Part shown: positions 24,534 to 32,932 of the stretch, in pieces
Position numbering within the stretch: the first letter of the stretch is position 1
How the letters are laid out: the number at the start of each line of letters is the position of its first letter
Source of the DNA: Eubacterium sp.
Lineage (GTDB): Bacteria > Bacillota > Clostridia > Lachnospirales > Lachnospiraceae
Assembly: GCA_022764165.1 (NCBI GenBank)
Contig: JALERM010000089.1
Span: 1-53,903 of the forward strand
Reading direction: 5' to 3'
DNA: 53,903 nucleotides
The notes under the pieces: generated by a model
What the model was told of the DNA's origin: nothing
Databases searched by the model: none
Seen by the model: only the letters and a program-made list of their open reading frames with translations
Program-made: the position numbers and the translations under genes

Positions 24534-25053
24534 ACTTACTTTGCTTCGTGTTATTTTGATTCCTTTTTTTGTTATCTGTATGCTGGCCGTTTCTGCCGGC
24601 TGGGGCAAATGGGCTGCACTTGCCATTTTTGTAATTGCAAGTCTGACCGATACCCTCGACGGCTACCTGGCAAGGAGAGATAACCTGGTCACTAATTTTG
24701 GAAAATTTATGGATCCACTGGCAGACAAGCTTCTTGTCTGTTCTGCCATGATCTGTCTGGTTGATCTGGAACGGATACCCAGCTGGGTGGTAATTATTAT
24801 TATCGGTCGTGAGTTTGTCATCAGCGGTTTTCGTCTGATAGCTTCTGATAATGGCATCGTGATTGCGGCTAATTACTGGGGAAAGATTAAAACAGTTTGT
24901 CAGATGGTTATGATTATTGTAGTGATTGCCGACCTGGGCGGTGTATTTGGTATTGTGGAGCAGGTTCTGATTTATCTTTCTCTGCTGCTTACAGTGATCT
25001 CTCTGGCCACATATCTGTGGGATAACCGGAAAGTACTTTCCATGCAGGATTGA
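24517..25053 (+). CDS. pgsA: CDP-diacylglycerol-glycerol-3-phosphate 3-phosphatidyltransferase
   Basis: A 178-residue membrane enzyme that makes phosphatidylglycerol-phosphate, the first step to phosphatidylglycerol. The CDP-alcohol phosphatidyltransferase signature D-x2-DG-x2-AR-x8-G-x3-D-x3-D is complete (TDTLDGYLARR then GKFMDPLADK). There are about four to five membrane helices. Start at ATG 24517 with TAGGAGAG upstream; TTG at 24511 is the alternative. Overlap with rimO suggests translational coupling. Confidence 0.93.
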   Translation: MNTPNKLTLLRVILIPFFVICMLAVSAGWGKWAALAIFVIASLTDTLDGYLARRDNLVTNFGKFMDPLADKLLVCSAMICLVDLERIPSWVVIIIIGREFVISGFRLIASDNGIVIAANYWGKIKTVCQMVMIIVVIADLGGVFGIVEQVLIYLSLLLTVISLATYLWDNRKVLSMQD

Positions 25054-25176
25054 GATATGTGGAAACCCAGACACTGGGGCTTTGCCCGATCAAGAAAAGA
25101 ATTTGAAAATACAGCTGTGCCGGCAGATGAAAGTACGGCACTGATAACGTCACAACAGGAAGAAGAGGATAAAACG

Positions 25177-26442
25177 ATGATAGTTGAACTTGTTTGCGTC
25201 GGCACAGAATTGCTGCTGGGAAATATCGTCAATACCAATGCGGCATATCTTTCCGAGATGTGTGCCAGACTTGGACTGAGTATGTATTACCAGACAGTTG
25301 TGGGTGATAATGAAGAACGAATGACAAAAGTAATCCAACAGGCCGTGAATCGTTCTGATGTGGTCATTCTCTGCGGTGGTCTGGGCCCCACGCAGGATGA
25401 TCTTACAAAAGAAGTCGCAGCCAAGGTCATGCATGTAAATCTTGTAGAGGATGAACATACCCGCAATTGTATTCAGGCATATTTTGACAATCTGTATGCC
25501 AACCGTCCGGATGCAAAAATAACGGACAATAACTGGAAACAGGCTCTCGTACCGGAAGGTTCCATCATTCTTGACAATGCCAATGGTACAGCACCCGGAC
25601 TTATCATGGAAGATAACGGAAAAATAGTGATTCTTCTTCCGGGACCGCCTAATGAACTGATTCCTATGTTTGAAAATCAGGTATATCCCTATCTTCATGA
25701 GAAACAGCCGGAAGTTATTGTATCCCGCATGATTAAAATCTGCGGTATTGGTGAGAGTACGGTTGAAGACCGGATTCGCGATCTGATTGATGCACAGACC
25801 AATCCCACCATTGCCACTTACGCCAAAACAGGAGAAGTTCATCTGCGCATCACTGCAAAAGCTGCCGATCAGGAAGATGCAAAGAAACTGATCAAACCGG
25901 TGGTTCGTGAACTGAAGCTGCGATTTGGAAAAAATATTTATTCTACTGATGAGCATAAATCTCTGGAAGAGTGTGTGATTGACCTGCTGAAAGATCAGAA
26001 TCTCGAACTGACTACCGTTGAATCCTGCACAGGCGGTGCCTTGTGTGCACGTCTTATTAATGTGCCCGGTGCATCAGAAGTGTTAAAACAGGGATTTGTC
26101 ACATATTCCAACAAAGCCAAACATAAATTTACACTGGTTAAAAAATCCACCTTAAAAGATCAGGGTGCTGTCAGCAGTAAAACTGCCAAGGAAATGGCAA
26201 AAGGAGCTGTAGAGAGCACGGGATGCGACATCAGTGTGTCTGTGACAGGACTGGCCGGTCCAGAGGGTGGAACAAAAGAAAAACCGGTAGGCCTGGTATA
26301 TATCGGCTGCTGCTATCGCGGAAAAACATATGTACGTGAATTCCATTTCAATGGAAATCGTTCAAAAGTACGGGAACAGGCAGTTGTGCAGGGACTTGTA
26401 CTTCTGAGAGACTGCATACTCGAAAACTACTACAACGAATAA
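25177..26442 (+). CDS. cinA: CinA family competence/damage-inducible protein
   Basis: About 421 residues. The N-terminal MoaB/MogA-like domain has ELVCVGTELLLGNIVNTN and LCGGLGPTQDD. The C-terminal CinA amidase domain has TTVESCTGGALCARL and VTGLAGPEGGTKEKPVGLVYIG. Such proteins hydrolyse ADP-ribose or nicotinamide mononucleotide in pyridine-nucleotide salvage. ATG 25177 follows AAGAAGAGGAT and gives the usual N-terminus. The frame is open upstream to an ATG at 25057, right after the pgsA stop, which would add 40 unusual residues. Last gene of the operon. Confidence 0.92.
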   Translation: MIVELVCVGTELLLGNIVNTNAAYLSEMCARLGLSMYYQTVVGDNEERMTKVIQQAVNRSDVVILCGGLGPTQDDLTKEVAAKVMHVNLVEDEHTRNCIQAYFDNLYANRPDAKITDNNWKQALVPEGSIILDNANGTAPGLIMEDNGKIVILLPGPPNELIPMFENQVYPYLHEKQPEVIVSRMIKICGIGESTVEDRIRDLIDAQTNPTIATYAKTGEVHLRITAKAADQEDAKKLIKPVVRELKLRFGKNIYSTDEHKSLEECVIDLLKDQNLELTTVESCTGGALCARLINVPGASEVLKQGFVTYSNKAKHKFTLVKKSTLKDQGAVSSKTAKEMAKGAVESTGCDISVSVTGLAGPEGGTKEKPVGLVYIGCCYRGKTYVREFHFNGNRSKVREQAVVQGLVLLRDCILENYYNE

Positions 26443-26469
26443 AATAGATTTTGTTGTTTCTTTGGAAAG

Positions 26470-26510
26470 GGGACGGAGAATCTCTGGAAGTTTTCAGAAG
26501 TTTCCGTCCC
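26470..26510. terminator. Stem-loop after cinA
   Basis: GGGACGGA (26470-26477) and TCCGTCCC (26503-26510) form an 8-bp stem between converging cinA and the minus-strand gene at 26517. T-rich flank is poor on both sides. Probable but unproven terminator. Confidence 0.5.
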
Positions 26511-26516
26511 ATTCCA

Positions 26517-26789
26517 CTACCTAAGCATTTTCATAAGCATCAATATCCTGTCCATTTTTTCTATTTCTTTTGGACTTTTCCCCTTTTTTAATACTTTGAT
26601 GATAAGTTCTGTTTCTTCCGGTGTGAACTGCATGCCTTGTTTTTTGGAGCTGGATGCTGCTTTCATCAGAAGTGGGAGAATATCATTTTGTGACTGGAAG
26701 TTTCCCTGGTTGATGAAGCTCTGGAGCATAGCCAGTTTTGCCGGATCAACAGAAGATAACAGCGGATCATTTTCCCATTTTGCCATCAA
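26517..26789 (-). CDS. Small hypothetical protein (sporulation cluster)
   Basis: An about 90-residue helical protein, charged, no membrane segment. The C-terminal half has a recurring Lys/Met/Leu pattern (ETELIIKVLKKGKSPKEIEKMDRILMLMKML). I do not recognise a family. It overlaps its upstream neighbour by four bases (ATGA), so the two are co-translated and likely work together. The second in-frame ATG may be the true start. Confidence 0.6.
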   Translation of the reverse strand: MMAKWENDPLLSSVDPAKLAMLQSFINQGNFQSQNDILPLLMKAASSSKKQGMQFTPEETELIIKVLKKGKSPKEIEKMDRILMLMKMLR

Positions 26790-27136
26790 TCTTTCACCTC
26801 CGGTGTTTCCTGCATCATCTGGATCAGCTGCAGCGTATTCAGTGCATAGAGAAGCTGATCAATTTGTTCTTTCATAGCGCCGCTGGTATATTGTTGAATG
26901 TCATTTAAAATATCTGCCGGCTGTATATGCTGAGGGGCAGACATGGCGGTTATATCGGGCTGATTTTTTTGAAAATAGGTGATTGTATTTATGAGTTCCA
27001 AAGCTTTCGCATAGACAGAAACGATCTGTTTACCGGATCCATTCAGGTAAGGAACGACTGCTTTCAGAATCTGGACAGAGTCCTGACATACCATAGAATC
27101 AAGCGGTGTCATCGGAGTGACAGAATCTTCGTTCAT
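26786..27136 (-). CDS. Hypothetical helical protein (sporulation cluster)
   Basis: A 116-residue soluble protein, mostly helical and Gln-rich, with no recognised domain. It is the first gene of a two-gene unit with 26517-26789. About 20 bases upstream of its ATG, on the minus strand, lies CATATGCTA (27156-27164), which fits the CATANNNTA -10 of mother-cell sporulation sigma factors. This suggests expression during sporulation. The AC-type -35 is not at the standard distance, so the promoter call is tentative. Confidence 0.55.
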   Translation of the reverse strand: MNEDSVTPMTPLDSMVCQDSVQILKAVVPYLNGSGKQIVSVYAKALELINTITYFQKNQPDITAMSAPQHIQPADILNDIQQYTSGAMKEQIDQLLYALNTLQLIQMMQETPEVKD

Positions 27137-27249
27137 AATAAAATCCTTTTTTGTATAGCATATGTAATATGTTAAAAAGTAGAACTATTATTAACTCCTA
27201 TGATACACGGATTTCTCCGCACTTTGTGCTCTCGAAATCCTAAAACCAT

Positions 27250-27277
27250 GACCTTTTGACCCTTGTATCATATTATA
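27250..27277 (+). promoter_or_regulatory. SigK/SigE-like sporulation promoter
   Basis: AC (27251-27252), 16 bases, then CATATTATA (27269-27277) match the AC-N16-CATANNNTA pattern of SigK-type promoters. The 20 bases 27255-27274 are 19/20 identical to the complement of 30441-30460, upstream of a subtilase gene. It drives the small gene at 27297. Confidence 0.65.
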
Positions 27278-27296
27278 TAGCAGAGGAGGCGATATC

Positions 27297-27419
27297 ATGG
27301 AACGGACAGTTATTCGTGGAAATGAATTCTATGAAATTGATCTGGAATGTGAAAAAAAGAAAAAAAAGGCTTCTCAGCCCTCTGTGGAAAAAGATAAGAA
27401 AAAGAAAGGTAGAAAATAG
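27297..27419 (+). CDS. Lys-rich 40-residue peptide
   Basis: A small gene with a very strong GAGGAGG ribosome-binding site 7 bases before the ATG. The product starts MERTVIRGNEFYEIDLE and ends in a Lys-rich tail (about 15 of the last 22 residues are Lys or Arg). No family is recognised. Its promoter resembles mother-cell sporulation promoters, and its neighbours look like spore proteins, so it may be a small spore component. It ends before a shared terminator. Confidence 0.6.
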   Translation: MERTVIRGNEFYEIDLECEKKKKKASQPSVEKDKKKKGRK

Positions 27420-27446
27420 CAACGTATGTGGTATCTCCAATAAGCC

Positions 27447-27471
27447 AAAAAGCCCGGATAACCGGGCTTTT
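27447..27471. terminator. Bidirectional intrinsic terminator
   Basis: AAAAGCCCGG and CCGGGCTTTT with a short loop and A/T runs on both sides, between the converging genes 27297-27419 and 27484-27753. Confidence 0.85.
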
Positions 27472-27483
27472 CGACTATGAGGA

Positions 27484-27753
27484 TCAGCAGCATCCATTAT
27501 TATTGCCGCAGAAAAGGAGAAGCAGAAGAATCCAGCAGCAGTTGTCACCGCCAAATCCAAATCCACATCTGTCTCCTCCATTATTACCACAGAGAGCCAT
27601 AAGGATCAAAATCCAGATGATACAGCTGCAGTTTCCGTTGCCTCCGAAGATGCCATTGCCGAATCCAAATCCACATCCACATCCGCAGTCACGGTCACGA
27701 TCGCATCCACAGTCACGATCACATCCACAGTTTGTTGCTGTAATATCACTCAT
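27484..27753 (-). CDS. Cys/Gly-rich low-complexity protein, probable spore-coat type
   Basis: An 89-residue protein made of Asp/Arg/Cys/Gly repeats (CDRDCGCDRDRDCGCGCG) followed by two hydrophobic stretches (SCIIWILILMAL and CWILLLLLF), each flanked by CGNN motifs, ending GCC. Similar proteins in Lachnospiraceae carry the name chorion-class high-cysteine protein. About 20 Cys residues would allow heavy disulphide or metal cross-linking, which suits an outer spore layer. The function is inferred. A GGAGGAATTA ribosome-binding site precedes the ATG. Confidence 0.7.
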   Translation of the reverse strand: MSDITATNCGCDRDCGCDRDRDCGCGCGFGFGNGIFGGNGNCSCIIWILILMALCGNNGGDRCGFGFGGDNCCWILLLLLFCGNNNGCC

Positions 27754-27826
27754 GTTAATTCCTCCAAAATTTTATTTACACTTCATCATATGGAGAAAAC
27801 CTGTCAAGTGTTACAAAGAACAGGGG

Positions 27827-29527
27827 TTATGTTGTAGAAAGTGAAGAAAAAACCTGATACAGATTCAGTGTGCCAAATCCCCATTCCCGGTTTGGATAAT
27901 CAAGATAAGGGGAACGGTCAGCCCCCCGTATCAAATAGTTTTTAATTTCATATCCGGTAAAATATAGATACTCGCTTTGTTTTAGTCCCCATTCCAGCAG
28001 CTGTGCACAGGCACCTGCCGTCAGGGCGGCGGCTGTACTGGTTCCTGTTCCTTCCCGGTATCCGCCTCGAAGATTAGGAGCGGTCAGGCTGACACCAGGA
28101 GCAGCTATATCTGGCTTAACCTGATTGTTTCTTGTATATCCGCGGCTGGAGTGGGTATACAGACTTTTCGTACCGGAATCATATGCCGCAGTTGTAATTA
28201 CATAAGTAGAATTTCCGGGAGTTGTGATCGTTGTATAGGGATCAGGCGTAAGAAATGTCACATCCGGCTGTACAAAACCTGTAATTGGAAGCCAAATGTG
28301 ATAATCGCCATTTTGCCTGTTGGAAGTGTAAACATCAACTGTCCATATCCCGGGTGTGGGCTTTTCAAAACGAATAAAAATCAACTGATTGCCGGAAGTA
28401 TTTTGTATCAACTCATAATTTAGATAAATGACTGTATCCTGCAAAAAGAAGCGGACCACCTCCGTTTTTCCCAGACGAGCAGGAATTTTCGGAATGACCT
28501 CCCCCACAGGGGAACGGAAGCCTACAGAAAATAATTCCGGAGGCTGTCCCCACAATTCAAGAAAAAATCCTGCCGTATTTTCCTGGACAAATATTTCCAC
28601 TGAATCCGGCGTATTTGCTGTTTGCTGTAATCCCAGATAATGGTGTGCTCTTCCGGCTTCATTCCCGGCAGCTGCCACAGTAACCATTCCCGGCAGAGAA
28701 TCCTGCTGACGTATGGAAATGTCAAGGGGTGTATAACCCATATGATCCCCCTGATTATTGCCCAGACCGATACAGATTACAAGAGGCATCCGCATCTTTC
28801 GGGAGATCTGAAACAGATATTCCACACCCGTCATAATATCGGATTCCTGATACACCGGGCCATTACCCGAAAAAAAGTAAAAATCTTTCAGATACTGTTT
28901 TGCTTCTTTCAATTTTACAACAGCAAGAGTTGCCAGTGGAGCTGCACCGGTAAAATCAGCATTTTCGTCAGGAGTTCCCGCAGCAATTCCAGCAAGCATG
29001 GTTCCGTGACCCTCTGTATCTGTACTGGGAAGGATGGAAAGAGGATTTTCACTCTGTAATGCCTGATTTATCTGTTCAGACGTGTATTCTGTACCATAAC
29101 TAAAGGGTCCGTTATTCTCGGGGGAGGGAATGGTCTGATCCCAGATACAGGCAATTCTTGTTCTTTTACCCGGCAGCATAAATGCAGGATGGGTATAATC
29201 GATTCCAGTATCGATAAAACCGATTAGAATCCCTTCTCCTTTCAGATTAAGAGCCGGCTGGTTCTGAGCTTTGAGTATTCCCGATTCTTCCAGGGCTGAT
29301 GTATCAAGTGTGGTAAAGAGATTCGGTACTGTACTGTAATTAAATGCCACGGGATTTTCGTTTGCACTGCCGGAAATCCTTATATGAAGCATGGCATAGA
29401 TAGAATTGATTAACTGCGGGCTGTACTGTGCAAATGCCTGGAGAAATTGCTCCGGGGTGGTATAAGTGTAGGGAATCAAAAGATCGGCGTAATCATTGGA
29501 ATAAATTTTTTCCTGAAGCTCATTCAT
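27827..29527 (-). CDS. Subtilisin-family (S8) protease, Csp-like
   Basis: A 566-residue subtilase with an intact catalytic set: Asp106 (GFIDTGIDY), His174 (EGHGTMLAG), oxyanion Asn289 (AAGNE) and Ser497 (GTGTSTAAAL). There is no signal peptide. A large insertion between Asn289 and the Ser (about 295-445) forms the jelly-roll-like region seen in CspB-type germination proteases, which process the spore-cortex hydrolase precursor SleC. Together with the neighbouring spore-like genes, a role in germination is likely but inferred. A second, smaller subtilase lies just upstream in the same direction. Confidence 0.82.
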   Translation of the reverse strand: MNELQEKIYSNDYADLLIPYTYTTPEQFLQAFAQYSPQLINSIYAMLHIRISGSANENPVAFNYSTVPNLFTTLDTSALEESGILKAQNQPALNLKGEGILIGFIDTGIDYTHPAFMLPGKRTRIACIWDQTIPSPENNGPFSYGTEYTSEQINQALQSENPLSILPSTDTEGHGTMLAGIAAGTPDENADFTGAAPLATLAVVKLKEAKQYLKDFYFFSGNGPVYQESDIMTGVEYLFQISRKMRMPLVICIGLGNNQGDHMGYTPLDISIRQQDSLPGMVTVAAAGNEAGRAHHYLGLQQTANTPDSVEIFVQENTAGFFLELWGQPPELFSVGFRSPVGEVIPKIPARLGKTEVVRFFLQDTVIYLNYELIQNTSGNQLIFIRFEKPTPGIWTVDVYTSNRQNGDYHIWLPITGFVQPDVTFLTPDPYTTITTPGNSTYVITTAAYDSGTKSLYTHSSRGYTRNNQVKPDIAAPGVSLTAPNLRGGYREGTGTSTAAALTAGACAQLLEWGLKQSEYLYFTGYEIKNYLIRGADRSPYLDYPNREWGFGTLNLYQVFSSLSTT

Positions 29528-29580
29528 ATATCATAAAACCATTTTATTTGCAGTTTATTCTTCAAATGGGATAAATATAC

Positions 29581-30420
29581 TTATTTACTGGAAGAGAGCA
29601 GGAGATTTTCGTCCAGCTGCCCCCATCCCTGACGATTTCTCGGATATCCAAGTGACCTGCATGCATATTTCAGCCGCATTTTCACCTCTACATTGGTCAG
29701 CTCGGGTTCCTGTTCCAGTAAAAGAGCAATGATTCCCGATACCTGGGGCGTAGACATGGATGTGCCGCTTTTGGCTGCATAGGAACCGGAAGAGGAACAG
29801 GCAATGATTCCTGCACCGGGCATTACCAGATCAGGTTTACAGATACAATCCTCTGTGGGACCACATCCGGAAATGCCCTTACAGGCATCCAGAAGATCAC
29901 TGGATCCAACAGTAATTACCTTACGGCTGCTGCCCGGTGCTGTCACTGACCCCGGTGAAGGTCCCATGTTGCCGGCTGCGGTCACCACAATCAGCCCCTT
30001 ATCCCAGGCTTCTTCCACTGCACGAATAAGTATGGATGCCGTTTTTGCTGAATTTCCTGTAGCACCTATGGAAATATTAATAATACGGATATTGTATTTT
30101 GCTTTCAGACTGCATATCCATTGGAGAGCTTCCACAACATTTTTCGCAATGCCATTTCCCTGTTTATCCAGTATTTTTGCACAAATCAGATGACTTCCAG
30201 GAGCTTTGCCACAGTATCTGCCTCTGGATAATTTTCCGCTTCCCGCAATGATTCCGGCTACATGTGTACCGTGACCATTATCGTCATAAGGGATTAAAGA
30301 ATGTCTGGCGGTAAAATCACGAAATGCAATGATGCGCCGGTCAAAATCTATATGAGGATAAATCCCCGTATCCAGTACCGCAATTCCGATACCGGCTCCG
30401 GTGATAGATTGAGAATGCAT
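29581..30420 (-). CDS. Subtilisin-family (S8) protease, compact
   Basis: A 279-residue subtilase, about catalytic-domain size: Asp17 (AVLDTGIYPH), His50 (DNGHGTHVAG), Asn151 (TAAGN) and Ser221 (SGTSMSTPQVSG). It has no pro-peptide or signal sequence, as in intracellular or spore proteases. The ATG at 30420 is preceded by AAAAAGGGG; a longer frame runs upstream through the promoter and is not used. The promoter at 30432-30462 is nearly identical to that of the small gene at 27297, pointing to common sporulation control. Confidence 0.85.
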   Translation of the reverse strand: MHSQSITGAGIGIAVLDTGIYPHIDFDRRIIAFRDFTARHSLIPYDDNGHGTHVAGIIAGSGKLSRGRYCGKAPGSHLICAKILDKQGNGIAKNVVEALQWICSLKAKYNIRIINISIGATGNSAKTASILIRAVEEAWDKGLIVVTAAGNMGPSPGSVTAPGSSRKVITVGSSDLLDACKGISGCGPTEDCICKPDLVMPGAGIIACSSSGSYAAKSGTSMSTPQVSGIIALLLEQEPELTNVEVKMRLKYACRSLGYPRNRQGWGQLDENLLLSSSK

Positions 30421-30431
30421 AAAAAACCCCT

Positions 30432-30462
30432 TTTTATTATGATATGATACAAGGGTCAAATG
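30432..30462 (-). promoter_or_regulatory. SigK/SigE-like sporulation promoter (copy)
   Basis: On the minus strand TTTGACCCTTGTATCATATC (30460 to 30441) matches 27255-27274 at 19 of 20 bases and continues to CATATCATA, a CATANNNTA -10. Its end is about 16 bases from the subtilase ATG. Confidence 0.65.
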
Positions 30463-30617
30463 TGGCAATTATATGATAAAATATTAGAATTAGAAGAACA
30501 AGAATTGTGGGTCTGAAAGTATTTCCAGAGCTGAACAAACTGATTATTCGAAAAGTGGGATGGTACGGGTTATCCCTGCGGACTTGTCCAGGCGGATATT
30601 CCTTTGAAAAGTTTATA

Positions 30618-30666
30618 TTGACAATAATAACGGACGTTAGCTATAATAAAGAAAACGGACGTTAGC
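30618..30666 (+). promoter_or_regulatory. Promoter with direct-repeat operator for the LytTR regulator
   Basis: TTGACA (30618-30623) and TATAAT (30642-30647), 18-base spacer. AACGGACGTTAGC occurs twice, at 30629-30641 (inside the spacer) and 30654-30666 (around the start of transcription), 25 bp apart. Paired direct repeats are how LytTR proteins bind, and their placement here suggests autorepression or modulation. Confidence 0.75.
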
Positions 30667-30709
30667 ATTTTGAGCGTTTTACAAAAATGTATGGGAAGGA
30701 GAAATTTGT

Positions 30710-31432
30710 TTGCTGAAAATTGCAATCTGTGATGACAGAAAAGAAGACAAAGACAGAATGCATCAGTATGTTCAGCAGTTTTGCCTGGAAAAGATGCTGC
30801 AGGCTGAAATAAAAGTATTTGATCATCCGGATGCTCTGATCTGTGCATGTGAGAAATTAAGGCCACATATTTATATTCTTGACATTGTGATGCCTATGGT
30901 AAACGGAATACAGGCGGCAAGGGAACTAAGGTGGAATCAGCCGGATGCACAGATTATTTTTGCCACATCCGAAGAGTCCTTTGCACTGGAATCTTTTGAT
31001 GTGAATCCTGTAAATTACATATTGAAACCTGTAAAAAGGGAAAAGCTGTTTGAGACATTAGATTTGGCCATGAAGCGAATCCATCTGGAGGAAGGAAATA
31101 CAGTTACTATTAAAGTGAAAGGCGGATATCGTACAATCCATTTGGGAGACATTATGTATTTAGATTATCGAAACCATGTGGTAAGTTATCACTTGTTGTC
31201 AGGAGAGACGATTTCTACAAGTACACTTCGTATCGGGTTTGCTGAGTATTTGATGCTAAATCATGAGGAAGACGATATTGTATTATGTCATGAGTCTATA
31301 GCAGTTAACATTCAGTCCATTGATAAACTTACCAAAACAGATCTTATGGTAAGAAGCCGGGAGATCCTTCCGGTGGCAAAAAGCCGGTATGCACAGGTGG
31401 CTGAAAAATATATGAGTTATAGATTCCATTAA
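30710..31432 (+). CDS. LytTR-type response regulator (AgrA/ComE-like)
   Basis: A 240-residue response regulator. The receiver domain has acidic DD at 8-9 (AICDD) and the phosphorylated Asp58 (YILDIVMP). The C-terminal LytTR DNA-binding domain (about 135-238) contains KGGYRTIHLGDIMYLDYRNHVVSYH. It starts with TTG at 30710 behind AAGGAGAAATT. It is paired with a GHKL kinase 21 bases downstream. Its likely binding sites are the two repeats in its own promoter. No AgrB or AgrD-like gene is adjacent, so the signal is unknown. Confidence 0.88.
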   Translation: MLKIAICDDRKEDKDRMHQYVQQFCLEKMLQAEIKVFDHPDALICACEKLRPHIYILDIVMPMVNGIQAARELRWNQPDAQIIFATSEESFALESFDVNPVNYILKPVKREKLFETLDLAMKRIHLEEGNTVTIKVKGGYRTIHLGDIMYLDYRNHVVSYHLLSGETISTSTLRIGFAEYLMLNHEEDDIVLCHESIAVNIQSIDKLTKTDLMVRSREILPVAKSRYAQVAEKYMSYRFH

Positions 31433-31453
31433 ATACGAGTAAGGAGAGAAAAC

Positions 31454-32785
31454 ATGCCGATAGATATGTCAGCAACAGAACTTTTGTTGGGTGTGGGAGA
31501 TTTTCTGACGATTTATTTTTTTGGATATATGCAGAAAACCTTCTATGAAAAAAGGAAGTGGATCATAGACAAAACATGGATGGTACCGGTCATCTACCTG
31601 CTTGACTGGTGCATGCTTTTTATGGCAAATCTGCAGGAAATTCCGCCACTGAATCTCTTTGCGATGATTACAGCATATATGCTCCCTTTGTTTTTGATCT
31701 ATCATGTTAAGAGTTTTCGGGAACTGACCAATTTCTTCTTCTATATGGTAGGAACCATGGTGATGGAGGTTGTTCTTGGGATCAGTGGAGGATATCTGAA
31801 CAATGAAATGGGATTCCGTACCCAGTATGAACTGATCACACCACAGACAGCACTGCTTATGAATTTTATGGAAATGATTCTGGTAATTATCATCTGCAGA
31901 TTCGGAAGTAAGGAAAAAGATAAAAAATCAGATCACATGATTTTTCTGCTTATGGCAATGCCTCTGGTTTCCGTAGTTCTGATCGTTGTGGATATGTTTT
32001 TGTTAGCAATGGGGAAGTATGATAATTTTAATTCGGGACAGTTTCTTCGAATGGCAGTCTTGCTGGTCATTGTAAATATTGCAGTTTTTGTAATTCTTGA
32101 AAAGTACACAGGTTTAATGAAGCATGAGATGGAACTGGTACAGGAAAAGACCAAATTGGAATCGGATGCATACTTCATGGAAATTGCGGCAAAAAACATG
32201 AAGGAACGGCTTCAGTTAACAGAAAGTTCCATGCAAAAGTATCGGGTGATGCGACATGACAGAAGGCATTTTGAAGCGTTATTGTACCAATTGCTTGAAG
32301 AAGGAAATACAAGGGAAGCAAAGAAGTATCTGGCGGAACGTCTTGCAATGGAACCGCATCCGGTGATGAGATACTGTGAAAACACCACAGTAAATGCAGC
32401 CATCAGCCATTATACGGCTTGTGCCAAAAGGGAAAAGATTCCAATGACGGTTTCAGCCAATATTCCCAGTGGGCTTTCCGTGAATGAACTGGAATTTGCG
32501 ATTGTCATCAGTAATCTGCTGGAAAATGCAATCAATGCCTGCCGTAAACTTCCTGAAACAGAGCGATACGTGAAACTGACAGCAAAACACAAAAATCAGT
32601 TGCTGCTGGAAATTGAGAATTCATGTGACAGAAAGGTTATGCTTGACGAAGATGGCTATCCATTTTCCAGAGATGAAAATCATGGAATCGGAACCAGGAG
32701 TGTATTAGCCTTTGTGAAAAAAACAGACAGTGAAATTTGTTATCTCACAGAAGAAACGAGATTCCGGGTTCGGATGATCATTTAG
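31454..32785 (+). CDS. GHKL-family sensor histidine kinase (AgrC-like)
   Basis: A 443-residue membrane kinase. About six membrane segments fill residues 8-215. A coiled linker leads to the H-box with His268 (VMRHDRRHF). The ATP-binding part has the N-box NLLENAINAC (about 355) and NHGIGTRSVLAFV (about 415), as in AgrC/ComD-type kinases. It would phosphorylate the LytTR regulator just upstream. AAGGAGAGAAAAC precedes the ATG. The next genes encode an ABC exporter and may be the regulated target. Confidence 0.88.
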   Translation: MPIDMSATELLLGVGDFLTIYFFGYMQKTFYEKRKWIIDKTWMVPVIYLLDWCMLFMANLQEIPPLNLFAMITAYMLPLFLIYHVKSFRELTNFFFYMVGTMVMEVVLGISGGYLNNEMGFRTQYELITPQTALLMNFMEMILVIIICRFGSKEKDKKSDHMIFLLMAMPLVSVVLIVVDMFLLAMGKYDNFNSGQFLRMAVLLVIVNIAVFVILEKYTGLMKHEMELVQEKTKLESDAYFMEIAAKNMKERLQLTESSMQKYRVMRHDRRHFEALLYQLLEEGNTREAKKYLAERLAMEPHPVMRYCENTTVNAAISHYTACAKREKIPMTVSANIPSGLSVNELEFAIVISNLLENAINACRKLPETERYVKLTAKHKNQLLLEIENSCDRKVMLDEDGYPFSRDENHGIGTRSVLAFVKKTDSEICYLTEETRFRVRMII

Positions 32786-32842
32786 GACAATAGGTGAACA
32801 GAAGAAGAATGATTTCTATCAATCAAATATCGTCTAATTCAG

Positions 32843-32888
32843 TGTAAAACAGACCGAAATCCGTGTGGTTCCGGTCTTTCTTTTTTGA
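32843..32888 (+). terminator. Terminator, part of a duplicated intergenic element
   Basis: ACAGACCGAAATCC and GGTTCCGGTCTTTC form a stem followed by a T-run. The whole segment from CAGTGTAAAACAGACC to ATGTGGTAT (about 32842-32900) recurs at 43393-43450 upstream of another gene. Confidence 0.75.
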
Positions 32889-32932
32889 AATGTGGTATCT
32901 TCGGGACAGGACAAAGAAAAGGAGAAAAGATT

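Noticed and set aside
25057-25176. 40-residue N-terminal extension of CinA
   Set aside because: The frame is open, but ATG 25177 has a good ribosome-binding site and gives the family's normal N-terminus; the extension has no counterpart I know.
31433-31453. AgrD-like signal peptide gene between regulator and kinase
   Set aside because: The gap is only 21 bases and no short peptide gene with AgrD features was seen nearby.
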